NCBI GenBank assembly: GCA_051306365.1
Contig: JBPPNC010000120.1
Coordinates: forward strand, 1 to 64,000
Direction: 5' to 3'
From: Svornostia sp051306365
GTDB taxonomy: Bacteria; Actinomycetota; Thermoleophilia; Solirubrobacterales; Solirubrobacteraceae
Length of the DNA stretch: 64,000 nucleotides
The translations under genes were made by a program, and so were the position numbers. The stretch's first letter is position 1. Each line of letters starts with the position of its first letter. The notes beneath the pieces were generated by a model. The model made no database searches. It was given only the letters and a program-made list of their open reading frames with translations, and was not told the DNA's origin. Below are positions 17,993 through 26,815 of this stretch, one piece after another.

Positions 17993-19311
17993 AGCACGCG
18001 ATCAGGACCCACTTCCGCGACTTCGTGATGATTGCCGGGATCGCCGTCATGGCGGTCATCGTCGGCGGCTACATCCTGAGCAACCAGCGCCTGTATCTGC
18101 CGAAGTGGGTCCCGGGCGTCGGGACCGAGTTCGTCGAGTACCGGGCCGAGATGGAGACCGCGAAGGCGCTCACCCCCGGCCAGGGCCAGACCGTCACGGT
18201 CGCCGGCGTCGCGGTCGGGGAGATCAGCGACGTCGAGCTCGAGAACGGGCGTGCGGTCGTGACCCTGAAGATTCGCAAGAAGCACGCGACGCTGTACAAG
18301 GACGTCACGGCTCTCGTGCGTCCGAAGACCGGGCTCGAGGACATGACGATCGAGCTGTCCCCGGGCAATCGGGACGCAGGCGTCCTACCCGTCGGGGGCA
18401 CCATTCCGGCGTCGCAGACCGCCCCGACGGTCACGTTCGAGGAGGTCCTCGCCAGCCTGGACAAGGACACGCGCGACTACCTCGTGTTCCTCGTCGGTGG
18501 CGGCGGTGAGGCGCTGGCCGACAACGACAAGGCGCTCAGCGCGTCGCTGCGCCGTTTCCAGCCGACCACGGCCGACATCCGCCGGATCACCCGCCTGCTG
18601 GAGCGCCGCCGTGAGAACATCCGCCGCGTGACGCGGAACTTCCGCCTCGTCGCCGAGGCGGTTGGCGAGAAGGACCAGCAGCTCACGTCGCTCGTCCGCG
18701 CGTCTGACCGCGTGTTCGCGGCCTTCGCCGCCCAGGACGAGGCGCTGCGTGAGACGATCTCCGAGCTCCCCGCGAGTCTCGAGGACACGAAGGGCGCCCT
18801 GGAGAAGCTCGACACGTTCGCCTCGGACCTCGGCCCCACACTCGAGGACCTGCGGCCCGGCGCCCGGGCCCTGGCGCCGACCGCGAAGGCCTCGCAGGAG
18901 TTCTTCAAGGAAACGACGCCCGTCATCGAGACGCAGCTGCGGCCGTTCGCGCGTGACGTGCAGCCTACGGCGCGCTCGACGCAGAAGGCGGCCGGCGACC
19001 TCAAGGTCGTCGCGCCCGCGGTCGACCGGTCGCTCGAGCTCGTCAACGAGCTGTTCAACGGACTGGCGTACAACCCGCCCGGGAAGACCGAAGAGGGGTA
19101 CCTCTTCTGGGTGTCGTGGCTGAACCACAGCAGCGCGTCGGTCCTCTCGATGCAGGATGGCAACGGCGTCGTCCGGCGCGGGCTGGGTCTGGCGGCCTGC
19201 GGCACCATCTTCGCCCTGCAGAACAGCTTCCGTGAGGGCAACCCACTGCTGGCGGCGGTGGCCGAACTCACCAACCTGCCGAAGGCATCTGTCGGGGGCA
19301 CGGTCTGCTGA
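17989..19311 (+). CDS. mceE: Mce-family protein, position E
   Basis: 440 residues: membrane helix about 12-30, MCE domain about 45-135 (GQTVTVAGVAVGEISDVE), helical region about 150-350, and a C-terminal segment with cysteines LAACGT and GTVC at the very end. GTG start in a GTGA overlap. In mycobacteria the fifth protein is a lipoprotein (LprK type); no lipobox is seen here, so membrane attachment is by the signal anchor. Confidence 0.9.
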   Translation: MKHAIRTHFRDFVMIAGIAVMAVIVGGYILSNQRLYLPKWVPGVGTEFVEYRAEMETAKALTPGQGQTVTVAGVAVGEISDVELENGRAVVTLKIRKKHATLYKDVTALVRPKTGLEDMTIELSPGNRDAGVLPVGGTIPASQTAPTVTFEEVLASLDKDTRDYLVFLVGGGGEALADNDKALSASLRRFQPTTADIRRITRLLERRRENIRRVTRNFRLVAEAVGEKDQQLTSLVRASDRVFAAFAAQDEALRETISELPASLEDTKGALEKLDTFASDLGPTLEDLRPGARALAPTAKASQEFFKETTPVIETQLRPFARDVQPTARSTQKAAGDLKVVAPAVDRSLELVNELFNGLAYNPPGKTEEGYLFWVSWLNHSSASVLSMQDGNGVVRRGLGLAACGTIFALQNSFREGNPLLAAVAELTNLPKASVGGTVC

Positions 19312-20828
19312 TGCAGAAGCAGGCTCCAACACTCGGTCGTCTCCTCGTCATGGTGGCCTTTGCGTTTTCGTGCTTTGGCCTGCTCCTGTACTTCTGGCTG
19401 TCCTTCGGCGGCCCGATCCCGCTCAAGCCGAAGGGCTACCGCTTCGACGTGACGTTCACGGAGGCCAATCAGCTGGCCGGTGAGGCGGGGGTCCGCATCT
19501 CCGGCGTACCGGTGGGCAAGGTCAAGGCGATCGCCAACGAGCCCGACGGCACCACGAAGGTCACGGTCGAGATCGACGAGCAATACGCGCCCATCCCGCA
19601 GGACAGCCGCGCGATTCTGCGCCAGAAGACACTCCTCGGCGAGACGTACGTGGAGCTCTCGCCCGGCAACCCCGATGCAGGCGCACTGGCGGAGAACGCT
19701 GCGCTCCCGCCGGCGCAGACCCAGGAGACCGTCGAGCTCGACGAGGTCACCCGCGCCTTCGACGCGCGAACCCGAAAGGCCCTGCAGGTCTGGCAGCAGG
19801 CACAGGCGGAGGCTGTGGCCGGTCGGGGTGCGGACCTGAACACCGCCATCGGCTACCTCGAGCCGTTCGCCCAGGACACCCGCGACGTGCTCGAGATTCT
19901 CAACTCGCAGACCAACGCGGTGCAGCAGCTGGTGCGCGACACCGGCGAGGTGTTCGGCGCACTGTCCGAGCAGCGAGGCCAGCTCTCGAGCCTGATCACG
20001 AACTCGAACGAGGTCTTCTCGGTCACCGCGCAGCGCAACCAAGAGCTCGAGGAGACGTTCCGTGCGCTGCCGACGTTCGAGCGCGAGGCGACCGCGACAC
20101 TGAAGCGGCTCGACCAGTTCACCGAGGACGCCGACCCGCTCGTCAAGCAGCTCACCCCGGCGGCGACGGCGGCCGGGCCGACGCTCGAGGCTGCCGCGAA
20201 GGTGGCCCCCGACCTCGATACGCTCTTCACCGACCTCGGTCCGCTGCTCGACGAGTCCGAGACGGGGCTCCCGGCGACCCAGCGGCTCCTCACCGAGCTG
20301 GGCCCGTTCCTCGGGGCGTTCGACCCGGCGCTCAAGCAGCTCAACCCGCTGCTGCAGTTCGTCGGCGCCTACCGGGACGACGTCCGCGCGTTCGTGGCGA
20401 ACACCGCGGCGGCGACGGAGGGGTCGGACCGTGAGCTGGGCCAGCCGCTCAACTACTTCACGGTGTCCCCCGCGCCGCTGAACGCCGAGTCGCTCGCGGC
20501 GTACCCCCAGCGGATCAACCCGAACCGGCCCAACCCGTATCCGTTCCCGCGGGCGTTCCTGAGGCTCGCGCAGGGCTTGGGCTTCTACGAGACGCGCCAG
20601 TGCGGCCGGCCCGACCCGACGCTGGCATCCGAGCCCGGCGCGCTGGCCCAGCTCACGCCCGACCCGCAGAAGCTGCTGCAGACGATCCAGGACACGGGGT
20701 TCCCGGGCGGGACCATCCCGGCGCCGGCCTGCGCGAAACAGCCCCGGTTCACGACCAGTGGCTCGCCGACGGACTTCCCGCAGGTCCCGGCGGCGTCGAG
20801 CAGCACCGAGGTCCCTGCGGCACCGTGA
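19311..20828 (+). CDS. mceF: Mce-family protein, position F
   Basis: 505 residues: membrane helix about 10-30, MCE domain about 40-130 (QLAGEAGVRISGVPVGKV), helical region about 140-330, and a Pro/Asn-rich C-terminal domain with two cysteines (ETRQCGRP, APACAKQ). The start overlaps the mceE stop by one base. Last of the six Mce proteins. Its stop overlaps the start of the MMPL transporter, so the two lipid systems are translationally coupled. Confidence 0.9.
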   Translation: MQKQAPTLGRLLVMVAFAFSCFGLLLYFWLSFGGPIPLKPKGYRFDVTFTEANQLAGEAGVRISGVPVGKVKAIANEPDGTTKVTVEIDEQYAPIPQDSRAILRQKTLLGETYVELSPGNPDAGALAENAALPPAQTQETVELDEVTRAFDARTRKALQVWQQAQAEAVAGRGADLNTAIGYLEPFAQDTRDVLEILNSQTNAVQQLVRDTGEVFGALSEQRGQLSSLITNSNEVFSVTAQRNQELEETFRALPTFEREATATLKRLDQFTEDADPLVKQLTPAATAAGPTLEAAAKVAPDLDTLFTDLGPLLDESETGLPATQRLLTELGPFLGAFDPALKQLNPLLQFVGAYRDDVRAFVANTAAATEGSDRELGQPLNYFTVSPAPLNAESLAAYPQRINPNRPNPYPFPRAFLRLAQGLGFYETRQCGRPDPTLASEPGALAQLTPDPQKLLQTIQDTGFPGGTIPAPACAKQPRFTTSGSPTDFPQVPAASSSTEVPAAP

Positions 20829-23440
20829 GCCGTCCGCTGCACGCGCTGGCGGCTCTCGCCGCCGGGCGGCCGCGGCTCGTGCTGGCGGTATGCGTCCTTC
20901 TGACGCTGGCGGGCGCCGGGCTCTCGTTGCGGCTGCAGCCCGACGCCGGCAACGAGACGTTCGTGGGGGAGGAGAGCGTCACCTCCCAGGCGACGGAGGA
21001 CCTTGCCGAGCGGTTCGGTGAGGACAGCGTCATCGTGCTGGTCCGGGGTGAGCTGAATCGGATCGTCCTGACGGACAACCTGCAGAAGGTCATGGGGCTC
21101 GAAGGCTGCCTATCCGGCAACGCGCCGCGCGGGGTCATCCCGCCCGGCGGCTCGCTTAGCCCGTGCGGCCGCCTGGCGGAGGACAAGCCCGTGAAGGTCG
21201 TCATCGGCCCGGGAACGTTCATCAACGAGTCGGTGCGCCAGATCCAACAGGGCTTCGCCGAACGCACGAAGGCGCAGTCCGACCAGTCGGCGAGGGCGAG
21301 CAACGCGGCGAAGCAGCTCGCGCTCAAGCAGGGCAAGAGCAAGGCGGAGGCCGACAGGCTCGCGCTTCAGGCCCGCCGGCTCGTGGAGGCACAGGCGTAT
21401 CGCGACCTCTTCCAGCTCGCGGTCCGCTACGGCCTGACGGGAGTGCCGAACCTCAACGACCCGAGCTTCATCTCCCAGCTCGTCTTCGATCCCGAACGCC
21501 CGGCCGGGACGCCGAAGGCGCGGTTCGCGTACCTGTTCCCCAGCCAGGACGCGGCGCTCATCCAGGTTCGCCTCACGCCGGGCCTCAGCGACGAGGAACG
21601 CCGCGCGGCCATCGCCGACATCCGCGAGGCGACGACGATGGAGGACTTCGCGCTCGACCAGGCGTCGTATGCGGTGACCGGCGCGCCGGTCGTGGTGGAC
21701 GACCTCACGGATGCGATCAGCCGCTCGCTCATCATCCTGCTGCTGGCCGCCGTGCTGGTCATGGCCGCGATGCTCGCGCTGGTGTTTCCCAGCCGGCTGC
21801 GGCTCCTGCCGCTCGCTGTGGCGCTCGGCGCGGCGGCGATCACGTTCGGTGCGCTGTCGCTCGCTGGACAGCCGCTCACGATCGCGGCGATCGCCGTGCT
21901 CCCGGTGCTCATCGGCCTGGCCGTCGACTACGCCATCCAGCTGCAGGCCAGGGTGGAGGAGGTGCGCCGCCGCGACGGGCTGCGTGCTGCGCCTGCGGCC
22001 AAGCGCGCGGCGGCGCTCGGCGCGCCGACCGTCGCCACCGCCGCGGCCGCCACGATCGCCGGGTTCCTCGTCCTACTCCTGTCGCCCGTGCCGATGGTGC
22101 GCGGGTTCGGCGTGCTGCTCATCGTCGGCATCGTGGTCGCGTTCGTGCTGGCGCTGGCGGGCGGGACCGCGGCACTCGTGCTGGCAGACGGCACGCCGGG
22201 GCGCTGGCGCACCCGCGTCGGCGGGTGGTTCGGGCCGCCGTTGCGGTGGGGCGGCCGGGTGCTGCGCGACAACCCACCGGTCCGGGCGGCGCGGCGGGCC
22301 GGCAGCCGCGTGGGTGGCGGTGCGCTCGCGCTGGCGGGTCGGCGGCCCGGCCGGGTCCTCCTCGTCGCCGCGGTGCTCGCGGTCGCCGGATGGGCGGCCG
22401 ACACGCAGCTGAAGGTCCAGACCGACATCCTTGAGCTCGTCCCCCAGGACGAGCAGGCCGTGCGGGACCTGCGCAGCCTGCAGCAGACGACGGGTGTCGC
22501 CGGCCAGGTCGACGTGCTCGTCACGGGCGGCAACGTCGGGCGCGCCGCCACGATCGCCTGGCTCGGCGAGCTGCAGCGCAAGATCCTCAACCGCTACGGG
22601 TACAGCACCGAGCGCGGCTGTGGCGAGGCGGAGATCTGCCCCGCCTTCTCGCTGCCAGACCTGTTCAGCACGAGCGAAGGCGAGCTCACCCAGCAGCGCG
22701 TCAACGCCCTGCTCGACGCGATCCCGCCGTACTTCAGCCAGAACGTCATCACCCCCGACCGCCGTGCGGCGACGCTGGGATTCGGCTTGAAGCTCATGCC
22801 GCTCGACCGGCAGGAGCAGGTGCTCGACGAGCTTCGCCGTGGCCTGGACAGCGCCCCGCCCGGCGTAAGCGCGCGGCTCGCCGGCCTGCCGGTCCTCGCC
22901 GCCGAGGCCAACGCGAAGGTCTCCGGCCAGGGCCGCCGGATCGTCACGCTCCTCGCGGGTCTGCTGGCGGTCGCGCTCGTACTCCTCGTCACCCTGCGGT
23001 CGTGGCGGCGCGCGCTGGTCCCGCTCATCCCGATCGTGCTGGCGACCGGCTGGTCGGCGCTGCTGCTGTTCGCGCTGCGGATCGAGCTCAACCCACTGTC
23101 CGTGGTGCTCGGCGCGCTCGTCATCGCCATCTCCACGGAGTTCAGCGTGCTGCTCGCCGAGCGGTATCGCAGTGAGCGCGTCCGCGGCCGGGAGATCGGC
23201 GAGGCGCTGCGGCAGGCGTACAGTTCGACCGGCGCTGCGGTGGCGGCGTCCGGAGTGACGGTCGTGGCCGGGTTCGCCGTGCTGATCCTCTCGGACTTCC
23301 CGATGATCCGGAACTTCGGCCTGGTCTGCGTCATCGACCTCAGCGTGTCGCTGCTCGGGGTGCTCGTCGTGCTGCCCGCCGCGCTGGTGTGGTCCGAGCG
23401 GCTCGCCGCACGCCGGCTCCCCGTGCCCGCGCCGGCATGA
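20825..23440 (+). CDS. MMPL/RND-superfamily lipid transporter
   Basis: 871 residues with the duplicated RND layout: helix 1 near residue 20, a large extracytoplasmic loop (about 40-290), helices 2-6 (GLAVDYAIQLQARVEE), a second half starting with a helix near 505, a second loop (about 525-700) and helices 8-12 (IAISTEFSVLLAERYR). The two helix-4/10 motifs carry the acidic residues expected for proton coupling. It is closest in style to the hopanoid exporter HpnN and mycobacterial MmpL proteins. GTG 20825 overlaps the mceF stop. An RND pump in an Mce operon suggests joint handling of one lipid class. The substrate is unknown. Confidence 0.88.
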   Translation: MSRPLHALAALAAGRPRLVLAVCVLLTLAGAGLSLRLQPDAGNETFVGEESVTSQATEDLAERFGEDSVIVLVRGELNRIVLTDNLQKVMGLEGCLSGNAPRGVIPPGGSLSPCGRLAEDKPVKVVIGPGTFINESVRQIQQGFAERTKAQSDQSARASNAAKQLALKQGKSKAEADRLALQARRLVEAQAYRDLFQLAVRYGLTGVPNLNDPSFISQLVFDPERPAGTPKARFAYLFPSQDAALIQVRLTPGLSDEERRAAIADIREATTMEDFALDQASYAVTGAPVVVDDLTDAISRSLIILLLAAVLVMAAMLALVFPSRLRLLPLAVALGAAAITFGALSLAGQPLTIAAIAVLPVLIGLAVDYAIQLQARVEEVRRRDGLRAAPAAKRAAALGAPTVATAAAATIAGFLVLLLSPVPMVRGFGVLLIVGIVVAFVLALAGGTAALVLADGTPGRWRTRVGGWFGPPLRWGGRVLRDNPPVRAARRAGSRVGGGALALAGRRPGRVLLVAAVLAVAGWAADTQLKVQTDILELVPQDEQAVRDLRSLQQTTGVAGQVDVLVTGGNVGRAATIAWLGELQRKILNRYGYSTERGCGEAEICPAFSLPDLFSTSEGELTQQRVNALLDAIPPYFSQNVITPDRRAATLGFGLKLMPLDRQEQVLDELRRGLDSAPPGVSARLAGLPVLAAEANAKVSGQGRRIVTLLAGLLAVALVLLVTLRSWRRALVPLIPIVLATGWSALLLFALRIELNPLSVVLGALVIAISTEFSVLLAERYRSERVRGREIGEALRQAYSSTGAAVAASGVTVVAGFAVLILSDFPMIRNFGLVCVIDLSVSLLGVLVVLPAALVWSERLAARRLPVPAPA

Positions 23441-24039
23441 AGCGACTCGGCTGGTCGGGCTCCGTCGCGGGGGCGATGCTCGTGGTCGCCTTCCTGGGTC
23501 TCGGCTACGCGCTGTTTCAGGGCCGGGCCGACGACGCACCCGACAGCCTGCCGGTCGGCGAGGAGATGCCGCCGTTCGCCACCCCACTCGTCCGGTCCGA
23601 CCTCGAAGGGGACGCGAACGTCGCGACCCGCGAGGACCAGGGCGCGGCGGGAGCGCGGCCCGCATGCGAGGTCCGGGGTCCGGCCATCCTCAACGGCTGC
23701 CAGCTCGCCGAACGCGGCCCGGTGGTCCTGACGTTCGTCGCGCAGGCGGGAAGCTGCATGGACCAGCTGCGCGCCCTCGAGCAGCTCAAGCGCGCCGAAC
23801 CTGGGCTGCAGGTCGCCGCGATCGCGATCAAGGGCGACCGCGACAAGCTGCGCGAAGAACTCGACCGCCGGCAGATCACCATCCCGGTGGGCTGGGATCG
23901 CGATGGCGCGCTCAGCGCCGTCTACCGGGTGCTGGTCTGCCCGCAGACCGTCTTTGCCGATCAGGGCGGGCGTGTGAGCAGCACCGCGTACGAGGAGCTC
24001 ACGGCCGGCGAGCTGCGGCGACGCACGGGAACGCCGTGA
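23437..24039 (+). CDS. Membrane-anchored thioredoxin-fold (redoxin) protein
   Basis: 200 residues: an N-terminal helix (about 9-27) anchors a redoxin domain (about 85-190; VVLTFVAQAGSCMDQLRALEQL, then GWDRDGALSAVYRV). Where TlpA-type proteins have CxxC, this one has a single cysteine (GSC), as in peroxiredoxin-like proteins. Three other cysteines (ACEVRG, NGCQLAE, VLVCPQ) are available to form disulphides. All six Mce proteins end in cysteine-containing domains, so a role in their disulphide state is attractive but inferred. The start overlaps the MMPL stop by four bases. Confidence 0.75.
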   Translation: MKRLGWSGSVAGAMLVVAFLGLGYALFQGRADDAPDSLPVGEEMPPFATPLVRSDLEGDANVATREDQGAAGARPACEVRGPAILNGCQLAERGPVVLTFVAQAGSCMDQLRALEQLKRAEPGLQVAAIAIKGDRDKLREELDRRQITIPVGWDRDGALSAVYRVLVCPQTVFADQGGRVSSTAYEELTAGELRRRTGTP

Positions 24040-24638
24040 CCGGACGGTCGGCCCCGCGGCGCGGCGCGATCGACCCTGAGATCGAGGCCGACGTGCCCGG
24101 GATCGCCCTGTGGGAGCTCACCGCGCCGGCGGCGCTGCACCGCCGCCGTGACCCCGACGTCCGCGACCGGCTGCGCGAGCTGGCGAGCCGCATCACCGGA
24201 GCGGTGGCGATCGAGGCACGGCAGGACGAGATCGTCCACGCCTACCGGGTCGCATTCCGGCACACCGGCCTCGACCCCGACGTCGACCGCACGCCGTACG
24301 AGGCCGCGCTGCTCGAGCGGCTCAAGCACGGCGGCTTCCCGTCGCGCGACGTCGTCACCGACGCGTTGCTGCTGGCGCTGCTCGATACGAAGGTCGCGGT
24401 GGTTGCCTGCGACGACGCGGCGCTCCGCGGTCCGCTGCGGGTGACGGTGGAGGACGGCGCGATCATCCTCGCCGATGAGGCGCGGACGGTGGCCCCGCTG
24501 TGGGGCGCGCCGGCCCCCGGACTGCTCCCGTCCGCCGACACGGCCGCCGTTCGCCTGGCTGCGGTGACCCCGGGCGGCGTGCCGGCCGTCGCGGCCTGGG
24601 AGGCGCTGGACCGCGTCGCAGACCTCCTGGCCCCGTAG
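24036..24638 (+). CDS. B3/B4 tRNA-binding-domain-like protein
   Basis: 200 residues. The central part (AYRVAFRHTGLDP, then GGFPSRDVVTDALLLALL, then a short beta region with GAIILADE) follows the pattern of the B3/B4 domain of phenylalanyl-tRNA synthetase beta and of stand-alone B3/4 proteins, some of which hydrolyse mischarged tRNA. GTG 24036 overlaps the redoxin stop, which makes this the last gene of the Mce operon. Its link to lipid transport is not understood. Assignment is by pattern and is moderate. Confidence 0.55.
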   Translation: MTGRSAPRRGAIDPEIEADVPGIALWELTAPAALHRRRDPDVRDRLRELASRITGAVAIEARQDEIVHAYRVAFRHTGLDPDVDRTPYEAALLERLKHGGFPSRDVVTDALLLALLDTKVAVVACDDAALRGPLRVTVEDGAIILADEARTVAPLWGAPAPGLLPSADTAAVRLAAVTPGGVPAVAAWEALDRVADLLAP

Positions 24639-24673
24639 CCGCCCGTTGGTACGATCCGCCTCGGAGGATCTGG

Positions 24674-25150
24674 ATGGCCGCGCTCGCCGCACCGCAGCAG
24701 CACCCGCTGACGATCACCACCGTCGATGACGCCGCCGCGCGCGCCACGCTGCGCGCCCAGCTGCGCCACCTCGAGCGGGAACTCGCCCAGCTGGCCTCCG
24801 ACGCCTTCGCCGACCCCGGGGACCGCCGTCCGATCCTGCCGGCAGGGACCGCGGGACGGCATCGCGCCCACCTCCCGACGTTCGCCGAGCTCGAGGCCCA
24901 GCGCGACCTGCTGGTCGCCCGCGTGGCCGAGGCCCGCACGCACCGCGCCGCGCGGGGTGCCGAGGTCGAGCAGGCCCGCGCGTTCCTCGAGGAGGTCCGT
25001 CGGGCACCCGAACGACATCCGTACGTCCGCATCCGGAAGGCCGATCTGGGAGAGCCTGGGTGCGGCAGCTACCGGGTGCGCCCGAAGCTCGGGATCATCG
25101 GCATGCTCGCCGGCTGGTGGCAGGTCAAGCTCTCCTCGGGCTGCCCATAA
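24674..25150 (+). CDS. Conserved hypothetical, helical, with C-terminal GCGSYRV motif
   Basis: 158 residues, not recognised. Residues 18-120 are strongly helical and charged (RAQLRHLERELAQLASDAF; AELEAQRDLLVARVAEA), probably a coiled-coil hairpin. The last 30 residues (GCGSYRVRPKLG, then a short hydrophobic IIGMLAGWW and SSGC) look conserved, with two cysteines near the end. ATG 24674 has GGAGG seven bases upstream. It lies 35 bases after the Mce operon and may be co-transcribed. Confidence 0.6.
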   Translation: MAALAAPQQHPLTITTVDDAAARATLRAQLRHLERELAQLASDAFADPGDRRPILPAGTAGRHRAHLPTFAELEAQRDLLVARVAEARTHRAARGAEVEQARAFLEEVRRAPERHPYVRIRKADLGEPGCGSYRVRPKLGIIGMLAGWWQVKLSSGCP

Positions 25151-25189
25151 CGCCTGCACAACGCCAGCCGACTAGCCTCCGCCCGACGT

Positions 25190-25660
25190 ATGGGACGTCG
25201 CAGCCGCAAGCGTGGGGGCCCGAGCCCGGTGTCCGCCCCCACGCCATCCGTATCCCGCGCCCGCGCGTCGCGCCACCGCGCGCCCACGAAGGACGCGCCG
25301 AAGCCGCCCTGGGCGCCGTTCCCGCTCGTCGAGGTCCTGATCGTCACCGGCCTGGTGTTCGTCGTCGTCGGCCTCGTCATGGGGCAGGGGCAGGGCCGCA
25401 CGGTGCTGGGCTTCGGCATCGCGGTGATCTGCCTCGCGTCGCTCGAGGTCGCGATCCGCGAGCACGTCACCGGATTTCGGTCGCACAGCATGCTGCTGGC
25501 GCTCATCCCGACGGCGATCGCGGTCGCGATCTCGTGGTTCGCCGCCGAGCTCACCGCCGTCGTCCGGCTCGGCATCACCGTCGCGGCGTTCCTCATCTCG
25601 TTCCTCGCCCTGCGCGAGGTGTTCCGTCGTCGATCCGGAGGACTGAGCTTCCGTGCCTGA
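25190..25660 (+). CDS. Hypothetical four-helix membrane protein
   Basis: 156 residues: a basic, Pro/Ser-rich cytoplasmic N-terminus (1-45), then four hydrophobic helices (about 48-68, 75-90, 100-118, 123-143) and a short basic tail. No motif points to a function. The next gene starts eight bases inside this one, so the two are translated together. Confidence 0.6.
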   Translation: MGRRSRKRGGPSPVSAPTPSVSRARASRHRAPTKDAPKPPWAPFPLVEVLIVTGLVFVVVGLVMGQGQGRTVLGFGIAVICLASLEVAIREHVTGFRSHSMLLALIPTAIAVAISWFAAELTAVVRLGITVAAFLISFLALREVFRRRSGGLSFRA

Positions 25661-26114
25661 CCCCGCCGAGCCGCGCCGCATGGCGATCCGCGGCCTGCAT
25701 CACCTCACCCTGATCAGCTCCGACCTGCAGGCGACCACCGCCTTCTACCGCGATCTTCTGGGCCTCGCGCTCGTGCAGGAGACGACCAGCGACGACGATC
25801 CGGATGCGCGGCACTCGTGGTTCGACACCGGGGGAGGTCAGCGCATCTCGTTCCTCGAGTACGCGTCCATGGGCCCGGGCGTCGTGGGGAAGGGCTCAAC
25901 GCACCACATCGCGCTGACGGTCGACAGCGCGGAGGAACTCGCCGGCTGGCGTGACTACCTCGCGCAGCACGGGGTGGCGACGAGCGAGATCTTCTCGCGC
26001 AACGGTTTCCACTCCCTGTACCTGCGGGACCCCGACGGGCACATCCTGGAGCTTGCGACGCGGGTCGGCGCGGCGGCGCCGCCTCCGGCGCCGCCCGTTC
26101 CGATCACGTCCTAG
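25653..26114 (+). CDS. Glyoxalase/VOC-family protein
   Basis: 153 residues with two beta-alpha-beta-beta-beta units of the vicinal oxygen chelate fold: GLHHLTLISSDLQATTAFYRDLLG (about 14-37) and STHHIALTVDSAEELAGW (about 75-92), ending in YLRDPDGHILELAT. His in HHLTL and HHIAL and the terminal Glu in ILELAT are the usual metal ligands, so it is probably an active metalloenzyme (dioxygenase or lyase type). The specific substrate cannot be told. The stop codon shares a CTAG tetranucleotide with the stop of the convergent mIHF gene. Confidence 0.85.
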   Translation: MPDPAEPRRMAIRGLHHLTLISSDLQATTAFYRDLLGLALVQETTSDDDPDARHSWFDTGGGQRISFLEYASMGPGVVGKGSTHHIALTVDSAEELAGWRDYLAQHGVATSEIFSRNGFHSLYLRDPDGHILELATRVGAAAPPPAPPVPITS

Positions 26115-26509
26115 GCCGCGAGGCGCACCTCGCGCCGTCCGACCGATTCGTCCGCGCTCCGATGCGAGGACGGCGGGCGCTCGTCGAGGGCCTGCGACAC
26201 CGCGTGGCGCTGGCGCTCGGTGAGCGAACCCACCGTCTTCGTCTCCGTGAGGGGGATGGCGGAGAGGAACTTCCTGCAGCGGGTACGACCCCACCGCTTC
26301 TGACTCATCAGGAGATGGGCGACGGTCATGCTCGCCGCCTCCCACGGCGTGCTGAGCACCACGTCGCCGACCGTGATCTCCCCGGCGCCGATACGGCGCT
26401 TGAGCTCGGCCCGAGCCAGTCGGACCTCATTGGCGCGCTGAAGCGCCACCAGGTGCTGGGGTGCAGCACCCGTCTCATGCCCAGGGGAAATCGTCGCTGT
26501 CGCGTTCAT
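26111..26509 (-). CDS. mihF: Actinobacterial integration host factor (mIHF)
   Basis: Nucleoid-associated protein of actinobacteria that binds DNA through a helix-two-turn-helix. 132 residues. The core RANEVRLARAELKRRIGAG, VLSTPWEAASMTVAHLLMS and KRWGRTRCRKFLSAIPLTETKTV matches mIHF. About 35 charged residues after the core make it longer than the typical 105. ATG 26509 has AGGGAGG five bases upstream; earlier in-frame starts lack a ribosome site. The 306-bp upstream gap (26510-26815) holds its promoter and, at the far end, direct repeats described separately. Confidence 0.93.
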   Translation of the reverse strand: MNATATISPGHETGAAPQHLVALQRANEVRLARAELKRRIGAGEITVGDVVLSTPWEAASMTVAHLLMSQKRWGRTRCRKFLSAIPLTETKTVGSLTERQRHAVSQALDERPPSSHRSADESVGRREVRLAA

Positions 26510-26702
26510 CTGTCCTCCCTGCTGACCTCGCTCTTCCGGCGTCGAGGTCAACGTTGCCTTGGATGTTCTCTGACCGCATGCACGCACACGACCGCCATCC
26601 GGGGCCCTCGCGGAGACGTACGACCCTGGCTGCCCGAACCCCTCCCGTGGTGTCCGGACGGCTCGCATGTCTCCCCCGGTGCGTCGCGCTGAGCGCCCCG
26701 CG

Positions 26703-26732
26703 AAGCTATGACAGGGGCGCCGCCGCGGTCAA
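26703..26732 (-). promoter_or_regulatory. Candidate mihF promoter
   Basis: On the minus strand TTGACC (26732-26727) and TAGCTT (26708-26703) are separated by 18 bases and lie about 195 bases before the mihF start, implying a long 5' leader. Both hexamers are close to actinobacterial sigma-A boxes. Just upstream are GGAC-type inverted half-sites (GGACAACCGTCC, plus strand). Confidence 0.45.
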
Positions 26733-26815
26733 CGGACAACCGTCCGGCCCGTTCGCTAATAGCGCCTTTTTTCTCTTGTGACGGTCTTGTGAAATTCCGG
26801 ACAAGGAAATAACGC

